NCBI RefSeq assembly: GCF_039535785.1 | Contig: NZ_BAAAXV010000001.1 | Span: 496,001-560,000 of the forward strand | Source: Nonomuraea helvata | GTDB lineage: Bacteria > Actinomycetota > Actinomycetes > Streptosporangiales > Streptosporangiaceae | Length of the DNA stretch: 64,000 bases | Direction: 5' to 3' | Part shown: in pieces, positions 16,777 through 24,761 of the stretch | Layout of the letters: every line of letters begins with the position of its first letter | Numbering within the stretch: position 1 is the first letter of the stretch | Program-made: the position numbers and the translations under genes | Notes under the pieces: generated by a model | The model's input: only the letters and a program-made list of their open reading frames with translations | Told to the model about the DNA's origin: nothing | Database searches by the model: none

Positions 16777-17898
16777 ATGACGTTGACCCACAGCCCCTTA
16801 GCGATCACCATGTGGGACTTCTCCTGGCTGGAGCGGCGCTGGGACGGCGCCGGCTACCAGGACTGGGACCGCGCGCTCGGCGAGCTGGTCGAGCGGGGCT
16901 ACGACGCGGTGCGCATCGACGCCTTCCCCCATCTGGTCGCGGCCGGCCCGGAACGGACGTGGCGACTGCTGCCCGTATGGCACTTCGAGGCGTGGGGGGC
17001 CACCGAGCCGGTCTCCGTACGCGTGCTGCCCGAGCTGCTGGAGTTCATCCAGGCGTGTGCGGCCCGGGGACTGCGGGTGGCGCTGTCCTCCTGGTTCAGG
17101 AAGGACGAGCTCGACACCCGCTCGCGGATCCGGACCGCGGCCGACCTGGCCCGCATCTGGGACGTCACGCTCTCGGCGATCGAGCGAGCCGGCCTCGGCG
17201 ACTCGATCTACTTCGTCGACCTGGTGAACGAGTGGCCGCTCGCCATGTGGGCGCCGTTCCTGTACGGCAACGACCCGGACGCCGAGACGCTCTCGCGCGG
17301 CCACGAGGTCGTGCGGAGCTGGACCCGCGAGGCCATCGGCACCCTGCGGGCGGCCCATCCTCAGTACCGCTACACGCTGTCCGTCTGCACCGAGACCACC
17401 GGAGCCGACGGCGAGGACCTGTCCGAGCTGGATCTGCTCGAGCCGCACGTGTGGATGACCCCCCAAGCCACCACCGACTTCTACGCCCGGATCGGCTACG
17501 ACCTGCACCACTCGCAGTTCGACCCGCGCGCCTACGAGCCGCTGTCAGGCCCGGCCGAGCGCCTGTACCGGGCGGAGCCCGAGCAGTGGTCCGCCGTCCT
17601 GACGGAGCACATCGGGAAGGTCGCCGAGTGGTCGCGATCGGCCGGCAAGCCGCTGGTGACCACCGAGTGCTGGGGGATCGTCAACTACAAGGACGGCCCC
17701 GGCCGCGACTGGGGCTGGGTCAAGGAGCTGTGCGAGATCGGGGTACGCGCCGCGCTCGCCACCGGCCGCTGGGAGGCGCTGGCCACCAGCAACTTCTGCG
17801 GCCCCCAGTTCACCGGCATGTGGCGCGACATCGCCTGGCACCGCCGCATGACCGACGCCATCCACGCGGGGGTAACCGAGTTCGCGCCCGTCTCCTGA
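16777..17898 (+). CDS. Cellulase-like (GH5-like) TIM-barrel glycoside hydrolase, cytoplasmic
   Basis: 373 aa from ATG 16777. There is no signal peptide. The pattern is that of clan GH-A 'cellulase-like' proteins: 'YDAVRIDAFPHLV' early barrel strand, VDLVNEWP with the NE acid/base pair, and TTECWG with a Glu suited as nucleophile. It is followed within 14 bp by the solute-binding protein gene, so it belongs to the transport operon. It probably hydrolyses an imported glycoside; the linkage is not predictable from sequence alone. Confidence 0.75.
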   Translation: MTLTHSPLAITMWDFSWLERRWDGAGYQDWDRALGELVERGYDAVRIDAFPHLVAAGPERTWRLLPVWHFEAWGATEPVSVRVLPELLEFIQACAARGLRVALSSWFRKDELDTRSRIRTAADLARIWDVTLSAIERAGLGDSIYFVDLVNEWPLAMWAPFLYGNDPDAETLSRGHEVVRSWTREAIGTLRAAHPQYRYTLSVCTETTGADGEDLSELDLLEPHVWMTPQATTDFYARIGYDLHHSQFDPRAYEPLSGPAERLYRAEPEQWSAVLTEHIGKVAEWSRSAGKPLVTTECWGIVNYKDGPGRDWGWVKELCEIGVRAALATGRWEALATSNFCGPQFTGMWRDIAWHRRMTDAIHAGVTEFAPVS

Positions 17899-17912
17899 GA
17901 GGAACCGGACAC

Positions 17913-19196
17913 ATGACTGCAATCCCCCGCCGAGACCTTCTGCGCGGCGCCGCCCTGCTGGGGCTGGCGAGCCCGCTGGCCGCCTGCGGATCGGGCGGCG
18001 AGCCGGTCGGCTCCAAGGAGGCCGGGCCGCAGGGCCCGGTCATCGCCTGGATGCACCATGAGGAGGCGAACGACAAGTATTTCAACGCCAAGATCGCCGA
18101 GTATCAGCGCCAGTTCCCGAAGGTGACGATCAAACCGCTGTACGTCCCGATCGCCAACCTCGACACCAAGCTCTCCACCGCGTTCACCACGGGCTCGCCG
18201 CCAGACCTCATCAAGGTCGGCGCCTGGACCCTCGCGGAGCGGGCCTCGAAGGGACAGGTCGCGCCGCTGCCGCCGGCGGAGTTCGGGGCGGGCTCCCTCG
18301 ACGAGCTCAAGAGCAGGTTCGACACCAACGCCTTCGCCGCCCTGACCTACAAGGACCAGGTCTACGGAGTTCCGATCGACTTCAACTCGGTCCACCTGTG
18401 GTACCGCCGCGACCGCTTCGAACAGGCCGGGCTCGACCCCGACAAGCCCCCGGCCACCTGGGAGGAGGTCGAGGAGTACGGCCGCAAGCTCACCACGGGC
18501 TCCCAGGTCGGCCTCCAGTGGCAGCTCGCCGACAACATCTGGGCGATGCTGAACTTCATCCCGCTGATCAACGGCCTGGGCGGGCGGATCGTCGACGAGA
18601 CCTCGGGACGTGGCGGCCTGAACACCCCGGAGGGCATCCAGGCCCTGGAGTACTACGGCCGCCAGGGCAACCCGAGGCTGAGCGACCCGGTCGGCGCGTT
18701 CGGCCTGTTCGCCAAGGGCACCTCGGCCATGCTGGTGTCCGGCCGGTTCACCTCCAGCCTCATCCCGGAGCTCAATCCCAAGGCCAAGCTGGGCGAGACC
18801 TTCGACAGCGCCGTGGTGCCCTCCTGGGCGGGCAAGGAGAAGGTGGCCTCCGGCTACTCGTGGGGATGGATGGTCGCCAAAAAGGCGAAAAATCCGTACA
18901 CGGCTTGGCATTTCGTCAACTGGTTGTCCAGCTCCGCCAACGTCGATCAGCAGCTCGCCACCACCGGCCTGGTCACACCGACGGCCGGCTGGCAGAAGCT
19001 GCCCAGCGCCCGTGACCAGGCCAGCCAGCAGCTGGAGGAGCAGCTCGCGTACACCGACTTCGGCCCGGTGCTGCCGCAGTGGACCGAGACGATCAAGGCG
19101 CTGCTCGACGCGCTCGAGTCCGTGATCCACAAGCAGCGGCCGGCCAGGGACGCCGCGGCCGCCTTCGACGCCGCCGTGGGGCGGATACTCAAATGA
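17913..19196 (+). CDS. Sugar ABC transporter, solute-binding lipoprotein
   Basis: 427 aa from ATG 17913, with GAGAGG 10 bp before. The N-terminus 'PRRDLLRGAALLGLASPLAA' followed by Cys combines a twin-Arg motif with a lipobox (LAAC), so it is a Tat-type lipoprotein. The mature part is a family 1 extracellular solute-binding protein (motifs 'FTTGSPPDLIKVG', 'YGVPIDFNSVHLWYRRD', 'SGYSWGWMVAKKAKN'). It is translationally coupled to the first permease (ATGA). It captures an oligosaccharide or sugar for the downstream importer. Confidence 0.92.
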   Translation: MTAIPRRDLLRGAALLGLASPLAACGSGGEPVGSKEAGPQGPVIAWMHHEEANDKYFNAKIAEYQRQFPKVTIKPLYVPIANLDTKLSTAFTTGSPPDLIKVGAWTLAERASKGQVAPLPPAEFGAGSLDELKSRFDTNAFAALTYKDQVYGVPIDFNSVHLWYRRDRFEQAGLDPDKPPATWEEVEEYGRKLTTGSQVGLQWQLADNIWAMLNFIPLINGLGGRIVDETSGRGGLNTPEGIQALEYYGRQGNPRLSDPVGAFGLFAKGTSAMLVSGRFTSSLIPELNPKAKLGETFDSAVVPSWAGKEKVASGYSWGWMVAKKAKNPYTAWHFVNWLSSSANVDQQLATTGLVTPTAGWQKLPSARDQASQQLEEQLAYTDFGPVLPQWTETIKALLDALESVIHKQRPARDAAAAFDAAVGRILK

Positions 19197-20062
19197 CTCG
19201 CACTGGGGCCCGCACCATGGCCGGGAGCGAGGCCCGCGCGGGCGCGGGCCTCGCCGCCCCGGCGATCGTGTACTTCGTCCTGTTCTGGGCGCTGCCCGCG
19301 CTGGCCGCGCTCTACCTGAGCTTCACCTCGTACGACCTGTCGGGCACCCCGCAGTGGGTGGGCATGGAGAACTACCGCCAGATGTGGGCGAACGACGAGT
19401 TCTGGGCCAGCGTGCGGGTGACCCTGCTCTACACGGTCTTCGCCGTGGGCCCGACGATCATGATCGCCCTGGTCGTGGCCGTGCCGCTGGCCAAGCCAGG
19501 GCGGCTCCGCGCCTGGCTGCGCGCCCTCGTCTTCATCCCCGCGGTGATGCCGCTGGTCGGCGCCACGGTGCTGTGGCAGGTCATCTACTCGACCGGCGGT
19601 CTCGCCGACACCCTGGCCGGGGCCCACCCGTGGCTCACCGACTCCGGCTACGCCATCTGGGCGCTGCTCGTGATGGTCATCTGGAAGTACGTCGGCCTCT
19701 ACGTGATCATCTTCGTGGCCGGGCTGCAGGCTCTGCCGGCGAACGTGTTCGAGGCCGCGGCCATCGACGGCGCCCGCGCGCTGCGTACGTTCTTCCTCGT
19801 CACCGTGCCGCTGCTGCGCCGCACGTTCACCTTCGTGATCGTGGTGGCCGTCACCGGGGCCATGCAGTCCTTCGTCCCCGCCTACCTGCTGACCAAGGGC
19901 GGGCCGGTCAACGCCACCCAGGTGCTGCCCCTCTACCTGTACAACAACGCGTTCTCCTACTCCCGGTTCGGCTACGCGTCGGCGATCGCGATCGTCCTGC
20001 TGGTGGCGCTGCTGGTCTTCGCCTTCACCCAGTTCAAGCTGATCAGGAGTGACGAGGAATGA
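19193..20062 (+). CDS. Sugar ABC transporter permease (MalF/UgpA type)
   Basis: 289 aa from ATG 19193, overlapping the previous stop. Six hydrophobic helices are visible, beginning 'APAIVYFVLFWALPALAALY'. The EAA loop that contacts the ATPase reads EAAAIDGARALRTFFLVTVP. The family forms a heterodimer with the MalG-type permease encoded next. It overlaps that gene by 4 bp. Confidence 0.93.
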   Translation: MTRTGARTMAGSEARAGAGLAAPAIVYFVLFWALPALAALYLSFTSYDLSGTPQWVGMENYRQMWANDEFWASVRVTLLYTVFAVGPTIMIALVVAVPLAKPGRLRAWLRALVFIPAVMPLVGATVLWQVIYSTGGLADTLAGAHPWLTDSGYAIWALLVMVIWKYVGLYVIIFVAGLQALPANVFEAAAIDGARALRTFFLVTVPLLRRTFTFVIVVAVTGAMQSFVPAYLLTKGGPVNATQVLPLYLYNNAFSYSRFGYASAIAIVLLVALLVFAFTQFKLIRSDEE

Positions 20063-20868
20063 GAATCAGCCGCGCGCTCACCACCGTGGCCCTCATCGGC
20101 TTCGTGGCGCTGATGTTGCTGCCGCTCTACTCCATGATCGTGCTCGCGTCGGCGCCGGACGACAGCGACCTGTCCGGGCTGCGTCTCCACGGGTTCGCGC
20201 TGTTCGACAACATCGGCCAGATCATGACCGACGGCCGGTTCCCGCGCTACCTGCTGAACAGCATCCTGATCGCCTCCGCGGTCTCGGTGCTCGACGTGGC
20301 GATCTCGGCCGCCGCCGGGTACGCGCTGGCCCGGCTGCGCTTCCTCGGCAGGGCAGCCCTGCTCAACCTGGTGGTCATCGCGCTGTCCCTCACCCCGGCG
20401 GTCGTCATGATCCCGGTGTTCGTGGCGCTCAGCGAGATCGGCTGGCTCAACAGCTATCAGGGCCTCATCGCGCCGTTCCTGGCCAGCGCGCTCGGTGTCT
20501 TCCTGGTCCGCCAGTTCGCGCTGGGCATCCCGGCGCAGATGCTGCACGCCGCGCGCGTGGACGGCGCGGGCGAGCTGCGCATCTTCTTCCTCATCGCGGT
20601 CCCGCTGCTGCGCCCCGCCCTGCTCACCGTGCTGCTGCTGCAGTTCCTGGCGCAGTGGGACAACCTGATCTGGCCGCTGATCGCCGCCAGCGAGCAGGAG
20701 CTGTGGACGTTGCCGCTCGCGCTGTCGTCGTTCGAGGGCGAGCACGGGATCGTCTACCACCTGCAGACCGCGGCCGCGCTGCTGTCGATCCTGCCGCCGC
20801 TGGCCCTGTTCGCTCTGCTGCAGCGCTACTACGTCTCGGGCCTCACCCTCGGAGGAATCAAGCGATGA
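20059..20868 (+). CDS. Sugar ABC transporter permease (MalG/UgpE type)
   Basis: 269 aa. N-terminal helix 'LTTVALIGFVALMLLPLYSM', a periplasmic loop, then a five-helix core with the EAA loop HAARVDGAGELRIFFLIAVP. It is coupled to the gene before (ATGA) and after (ATGA, 20865), so the four transport genes are one translational unit. Confidence 0.93.
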   Translation: MRISRALTTVALIGFVALMLLPLYSMIVLASAPDDSDLSGLRLHGFALFDNIGQIMTDGRFPRYLLNSILIASAVSVLDVAISAAAGYALARLRFLGRAALLNLVVIALSLTPAVVMIPVFVALSEIGWLNSYQGLIAPFLASALGVFLVRQFALGIPAQMLHAARVDGAGELRIFFLIAVPLLRPALLTVLLLQFLAQWDNLIWPLIAASEQELWTLPLALSSFEGEHGIVYHLQTAAALLSILPPLALFALLQRYYVSGLTLGGIKR

Positions 20869-22001
20869 CCGACGGCATCCGCATCGAGCGGGTCACCAAG
20901 CGTTACGGCAGCCAGGTGCTGTTCACCGACATCGACCTGCACGTGCGCGACGGGGAGTTCCTGGTGATCGTCGGCCCGTCCGGGTGCGGGAAGTCCACGC
21001 TGATGCGCATCGTCGCCGGGATCGAGCCGGTCAGCGCCGGGCGGGTGACGGTCGGCGGCCGTGACGTCACCCACGCCCACCCGGGCGACCGCGGAATCGG
21101 CATGGTGTTCCAGGACTACGCCCTCTACCCGCACCTCAGCGTCGAGGGCAACCTGGCGTTCGGGCTTCGCGCCCACCGCGTGCCGAAGGACGTCATCCGG
21201 CAGCGGATCGCCGACACCAGCCGCGCGCTCGGGCTCGCCGACCAGCTCAGGAAGAAGCCGGGACAGCTCTCCGGCGGCCAGCGCCAGCGGGTCGCGCTGG
21301 GCCGGGCCATGATCCGGGAGCCGGCCGCGTACCTCATGGACGAGCCGCTGTCCAACCTGGACGCGGCGCTGCGCGTGCAGATGCGTGCCGAGCTGATCGA
21401 GTTCCACCGCCGCACCGAGGGGACCGTCCTGTACGTGACCCATGACCAGGTCGAGGCCATGACCATGGGTCACCGGGTCGCGGTGCTCAATGAGGGTGAG
21501 TTCGCGCAGATCGGCACCCCGGCCGAGATCTACGAGCAGCCGGCCGACGAGTTCGTCGCCACGTTCCTCGGCAGCCCGCGGATGAACCTGCTCGACGCCA
21601 CCGCGCGTGCGGACGCGGACCGGTTCGAGCTGTCCAGCGGCGACGTGCGCTGGCTGCTGCCGCGCGAGGTGTTGCCGGACGACCTGCCCGAGTCGGTGCG
21701 GATCGGCTTCAGGCCCGAGTCTGTACGTGTGCGTGCCGACGCCGCATCGCCGTCCTTCGAGCTCGAGGCGACGGTGTCGTACGGGGAGAATCTCGGCAAC
21801 GAGCGCATACTCCATCTCCGCGACCGCAGCGGACGGGCGCTCGTCGCCCGCGTCCCGCCGCGGACCGGGCCGCGGGACGGGGAGCACGCGACCTTCCACG
21901 TGCCGCTCACCGATCTCCATCTCTTCGGGCCGGACGGGCGGGCGTGCTGGCACGGCACCGGGCTCGTCACCGGCGACGAGCCGCTACCGTGGTCGGCATG
22001 A
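20865..22001 (+). CDS. Sugar ABC transporter ATP-binding protein (MsmK/UgpC type)
   Basis: 378 aa. Walker A GPSGCGKST, Q-loop VFQDYALYP, signature LSGGQRQR, Walker B YLMDEPLSNLDA and the switch His in VTHDQVEAMTMG are all intact. A C-terminal TOBE domain (about 240-370) is present. Many actinobacterial sugar importers use a shared distant ATPase, so a dedicated ATPase inside the operon is notable. It overlaps the gntR gene by 4 bp. Confidence 0.95.
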   Translation: MTDGIRIERVTKRYGSQVLFTDIDLHVRDGEFLVIVGPSGCGKSTLMRIVAGIEPVSAGRVTVGGRDVTHAHPGDRGIGMVFQDYALYPHLSVEGNLAFGLRAHRVPKDVIRQRIADTSRALGLADQLRKKPGQLSGGQRQRVALGRAMIREPAAYLMDEPLSNLDAALRVQMRAELIEFHRRTEGTVLYVTHDQVEAMTMGHRVAVLNEGEFAQIGTPAEIYEQPADEFVATFLGSPRMNLLDATARADADRFELSSGDVRWLLPREVLPDDLPESVRIGFRPESVRVRADAASPSFELEATVSYGENLGNERILHLRDRSGRALVARVPPRTGPRDGEHATFHVPLTDLHLFGPDGRACWHGTGLVTGDEPLPWSA

Positions 22002-22110
22002 CCGCTGATGGCGGGAAGAAGCCGTCGCCCGAGAGCATGACCGCCGATGCCGGGAAGAGACCGTCACCCGAGAGCATGACCGCGGAGACTGGTAAGACCA
22101 CGCCGGGAGC
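21996..22110 (+). repeat. 39-bp tandem repeat at the start of gntR
   Basis: Three in-frame copies with period 39 begin at ATG 21998, 22037 and 22076 and encode MTADGGKKPSPES, MTADAGKRPSPES and a diverged MTAETGKTTPG. Each ATG carries its own upstream sequence (GAGAGC before copies 2 and 3). The repeat multiplies the number of possible starts ahead of the DNA-binding domain. Confidence 0.85.
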
Positions 22111-22852
22111 GTTGATCGCCGTCCTGGAGAACCGGATCCTGATGGGCCACTGGGCCGCCGGCGTGCGGCTGCCATCCGAGCGCGACCTGGCGACCGAGTT
22201 CGCGGTCAGCCGCCCGGTCATCAGGGAGGTGCTCCGGGCTCTGCAGGAGCGGGGGCTGATCGAGGTCTCGCCGCAGCGCGGCAGCTTCGTGCGCCGCTAC
22301 ACGGCGGAGAATTTGATGCGGCCGATGTACCTCGCGGCCCGCGCCGCCGGTGTGACCGCCCGACAGCTCATGCGGGCGCGCGTCATGCTGGAGACCGAGG
22401 CCGCGGGCCTGGCCGCCGTCAACGCCACCAAGCGGGACCGCACCGATCTGCTCCGCGTCCACCAGCTCTTCGCCCTGTCGGGCGACGTGCACGCCAGGGC
22501 GCGGGTGGACCTCACCTTCCACGAGACCATCGCCAGGGCCTCGGGCAACCCGGTCATCCACATGATGTTCACCTCGATCCAAGACCTCACGTACGGGCTG
22601 ATGCTGCGCAGCCTCAGCGACCGCGAGGTGCGGGAGGCCGGCGAGCCCCTGCACACCGTGATCCTGGAGCACATCCTCGACCGCGACCCCGACGGGGCGC
22701 GCGAGGCGATGCGACGCCACCTCGGCCTCGCCGAGGAGTTCTACGGGCCCGATATGGACGCCAACCTCGCCGAGGTCATCGAGCACCGGCTCGCCTCGCC
22801 CGCCACGCCGTCCGCCGACGACCTCATGGCGGATCTGCGCTCCCCCTCGTGA
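21998..22852 (+). CDS. GntR family regulator, FadR subfamily
   Basis: 284 aa from ATG 21998 (starts at 22037 or 22076 give 271 or 258 aa). The winged helix is 'LPSERDLATEFAVSRPVIRE', then 'LQERGLIEVSPQRGSFVRR'. The all-helical FCD domain (about 100-260) has His and Asp residues ('FHETIARASGNPVI', 'HTVILEHILDRD') that bind metal or organic acids in this family. It is the last gene of the importer operon and is likely its repressor, acting on the operators at 16670-16754 and on the copy inside its own 5' end (22089-22100). Confidence 0.92.
   Translation: MTADGGKKPSPESMTADAGKRPSPESMTAETGKTTPGALIAVLENRILMGHWAAGVRLPSERDLATEFAVSRPVIREVLRALQERGLIEVSPQRGSFVRRYTAENLMRPMYLAARAAGVTARQLMRARVMLETEAAGLAAVNATKRDRTDLLRVHQLFALSGDVHARARVDLTFHETIARASGNPVIHMMFTSIQDLTYGLMLRSLSDREVREAGEPLHTVILEHILDRDPDGAREAMRRHLGLAEEFYGPDMDANLAEVIEHRLASPATPSADDLMADLRSPS
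22089..22100 (+). promoter_or_regulatory. Intragenic copy of the FadR-type operator
   Basis: CTGGTAAGACCA repeats the first 12 bases of the operator at 16742-16754 exactly. It lies just after the third possible gntR start codon and could act as a roadblock or autoregulatory site. Confidence 0.55.
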
Positions 22853-22899
22853 TGCCGCACGGCCCTGCTCGGGGCCGGTCGGCACCAGCATGACGGCGG

Positions 22900-23712
22900 T
22901 CAGCCGGCGGCGCGGGAGGTGTCCTCCCAGTCGGCCCAGGTCTGCAGCCGCTGGGCGTACACGCCCTTGGCGATGTCGAAGGCGGTGCCCGACAGCAGCA
23001 GGCGCAGCGGCGGCTCGGCGGCGTCGGCGGCGGCGAGCACGGCCGGGACGGTGACATCCGGCCCCGGCGCGGTCATGCCGGCGCGCGCCCTGGCCCTGGC
23101 CTCGCGGATGGGCTCGTAGACGGGGTTGGGCTCGGAGCGGACGGCCGAGTCGCCGGCCCAGTCGGTGGCGTACCCGCCCGGCTCGATGATGGTCACCTTG
23201 ATCCCGGCGGGGGCGACCTCCTGGGCGAGCGATTCGGAGAAGGCCTCCAGCGCCCACTTGGAGGCGTGGTAGATGCCCAGCCCGGCGAACGCGGCGACGC
23301 CGCCGATGCTGGAGACCTGCATGATGTGCCCGCCACCCTGCTCGCGCAGCAGCGGGATGGCCGCCTGGGTGACCCACAGCGCGCCGAACACGTTGGTCTC
23401 GAGCTGGGCGCGGGCCTCGGCCTCGGTGAGCTCCTCGACCATGCCGAAGTGGCCGTAGCCCGCGTTGTTGACGACGACGTCCAGGCGGCCGAAGTGGTCG
23501 TGGGCCTGCCGTACGGCGGCGAAGGCGGCCTCGCGGTCGGTGACGTCCAGGGCGATCGGCAGGATCGCCTCGCCGTGCTTCTCGACGAGGTCCTTGAGGG
23601 TCGCGGTGTCACGGGCCGTGGCGGCGACCTTGTCGCCGCGCTCCAGCGCGGCGATGGCCCAGCTGCGGCCGAAGCCGCGCGAGGTGCCGGTGATGAACCA
23701 GACCTTGCTCAT
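22900..23712 (-). CDS. SDR family oxidoreductase
   Basis: 270 aa from ATG 23712 with GAAGGA upstream. Cofactor motif TGTSRGFG, an Arg after the second strand (AATARD) favouring NADPH, NNAG, catalytic Ser in QVSSIGG and YHASK. The length fits the classical SDR with a C-terminal extension. It follows the tetR gene by 21 bp on the same strand, so the two probably share a transcript and the regulator may control it. Confidence 0.92.
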   Translation of the reverse strand: MSKVWFITGTSRGFGRSWAIAALERGDKVAATARDTATLKDLVEKHGEAILPIALDVTDREAAFAAVRQAHDHFGRLDVVVNNAGYGHFGMVEELTEAEARAQLETNVFGALWVTQAAIPLLREQGGGHIMQVSSIGGVAAFAGLGIYHASKWALEAFSESLAQEVAPAGIKVTIIEPGGYATDWAGDSAVRSEPNPVYEPIREARARARAGMTAPGPDVTVPAVLAAADAAEPPLRLLLSGTAFDIAKGVYAQRLQTWADWEDTSRAAG

Positions 23713-23733
23713 GGTGAATTGTCCTTCTGATGA

Positions 23734-24333
23734 TCAGTGGGATTGGTCCGGGGCCAGTCCTCGGCCGGCCCGGTCGAAGCATTCGCGGGCGAGCTGCATG
23801 AACCGCTCGAATCCGTCCTCGGGCGACCAGGCGCCGTACGCGGTCCTCAGCACGGCGAGCGCGGTGTTGGTCTGCAGGGCGGCCTGCATCTCCGCGCCGG
23901 GCGGCGTACGGGAGGCGACCCACTCGCCAAGCTCGGCGTGGAACCGGTCGGAGTAGTCACGCTTGGACTCCGCCAGGGCCGGCGAGGCGGCCTTGAGCCG
24001 CTTCTGCACCGCCAGGCGGTCGGCCAGCAGCGACATGTAACCCAGCTGGATCTCCTGCAGCGAGACCCACAGCGGCTCGTCGTCCGGCCGGTCGTTCATG
24101 AGCTTGCGCCACGCGTCCGTCTCCATGGGGTCGGGGTCGAACACGGTGGCTTCCTTGGTGACGAAGTAGTTGAAGAAGGTGCTGCGCGAGACGTTGGCCG
24201 CGGCGGCGATGTCGTCGACGTTGACCGCCTCGTAGCCCCGCTCGTTGATCAGCCTTAGCGCGGCGGCCCTGATGGACCGCCAGGTCTCCAGCTTCTTGCG
24301 CTCGCGCAGCCCCAGCTTCTGTTCCTCGGTCAC
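23734..24333 (-). CDS. TetR/AcrR family regulator
   Basis: 199 aa from GTG 24333; a longer reading to 24378 would begin inside the operator-like repeat. DNA-binding domain: 'WRSIRAAALRLINERGYEAV', 'IAAAANVSRSTFFNYF' with the typical F-x-N-Y-F recognition end. It is co-directional with the SDR gene downstream and the monooxygenase gene upstream. The large inverted repeat at 24352-24387 in its leader is the probable binding site. Confidence 0.9.
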   Translation of the reverse strand: MTEEQKLGLRERKKLETWRSIRAAALRLINERGYEAVNVDDIAAAANVSRSTFFNYFVTKEATVFDPDPMETDAWRKLMNDRPDDEPLWVSLQEIQLGYMSLLADRLAVQKRLKAASPALAESKRDYSDRFHAELGEWVASRTPPGAEMQAALQTNTALAVLRTAYGAWSPEDGFERFMQLARECFDRAGRGLAPDQSH

Positions 24334-24351
24334 ACCTTGACCATAGAACAA

Positions 24352-24387
24352 ACTTGGACGGAGTTCAACTTTAACCACCGTCCAAGT
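24352..24387 (-). promoter_or_regulatory. Inverted repeat in the tetR leader
   Basis: ACTTGGACGG (24352-24361) and CCGTCCAAGT (24378-24387) are perfect 10-bp arms around 16 bp. Inside, TTGGACGGAGTTCAA forms a smaller dyad (TTGrAC...GTyCAA). It lies between the monooxygenase stop and the tetR start, so it could be a double operator or, less likely, a terminator; no T-run follows. Confidence 0.6.
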
Positions 24388-24393
24388 CAGCCC

Positions 24394-24684
24394 TCACCAC
24401 ACCTCAAGCGTGCCCAGTTCGTCGCTGACGAGTTCGCCGAGCGTGGCGAAGAAGGCGGCGATGCCAGGAAGATTGGCGCCCTTGGCGCGCGAGGCGGCGA
24501 AGTCCTCCGGGGATCGCCACTCCACCACGTCCAGCCATTCGTCGCCGGGCAACCGCACCAACCGGGCATCCAGGAAGCCCTCCCGGTCAGCGCGGAAATC
24601 CGCCACCATCCCGGGCCGGGCGGCCAACATCTCATCGACCTTGTCCGGCGCCACCCTGAACCGGGTCAACTCCACCGCGGTCAT
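24394..24684 (-). CDS. Antibiotic biosynthesis monooxygenase (ABM) domain protein
   Basis: 96 aa from ATG 24684, chosen because GGAGGTAGAG ends exactly at it; an upstream frame to 24735 lacks such a site. The single dimeric alpha+beta domain shows 'FRVAPDKVDEMLAARPGM', a 'VRLPGDEWLDVVEWRSPEDF' strand pair and 'FFATLG' near the C-terminus. Members are small heme-degrading or quinone-forming oxygenases, or uncharacterised stress proteins. It may be co-transcribed with the tetR and SDR genes downstream. Confidence 0.75.
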   Translation of the reverse strand: MTAVELTRFRVAPDKVDEMLAARPGMVADFRADREGFLDARLVRLPGDEWLDVVEWRSPEDFAASRAKGANLPGIAAFFATLGELVSDELGTLEVW

Positions 24685-24721
24685 CTCTACCTCCATTGCC
24701 TCGCGCTCCAACACGGGCAAC

Positions 24722-24761
24722 CATATAGTCACCAATTAATACAGTCAAATCTAGTGACTAT
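24722..24761 (-). promoter_or_regulatory. AT-rich promoter and dyad before the ABM gene
   Basis: On the minus strand TTGACT (24748-24743) and TATATG (24727-24722) resemble -35 and -10 boxes with a short 15-bp spacer. ATAGTCAC (24725-24732) and GTGACTAT (24754-24761) are perfect inverted arms spanning the promoter. The AT content is strikingly above the surroundings. The dyad could bind a regulator. Confidence 0.45.
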
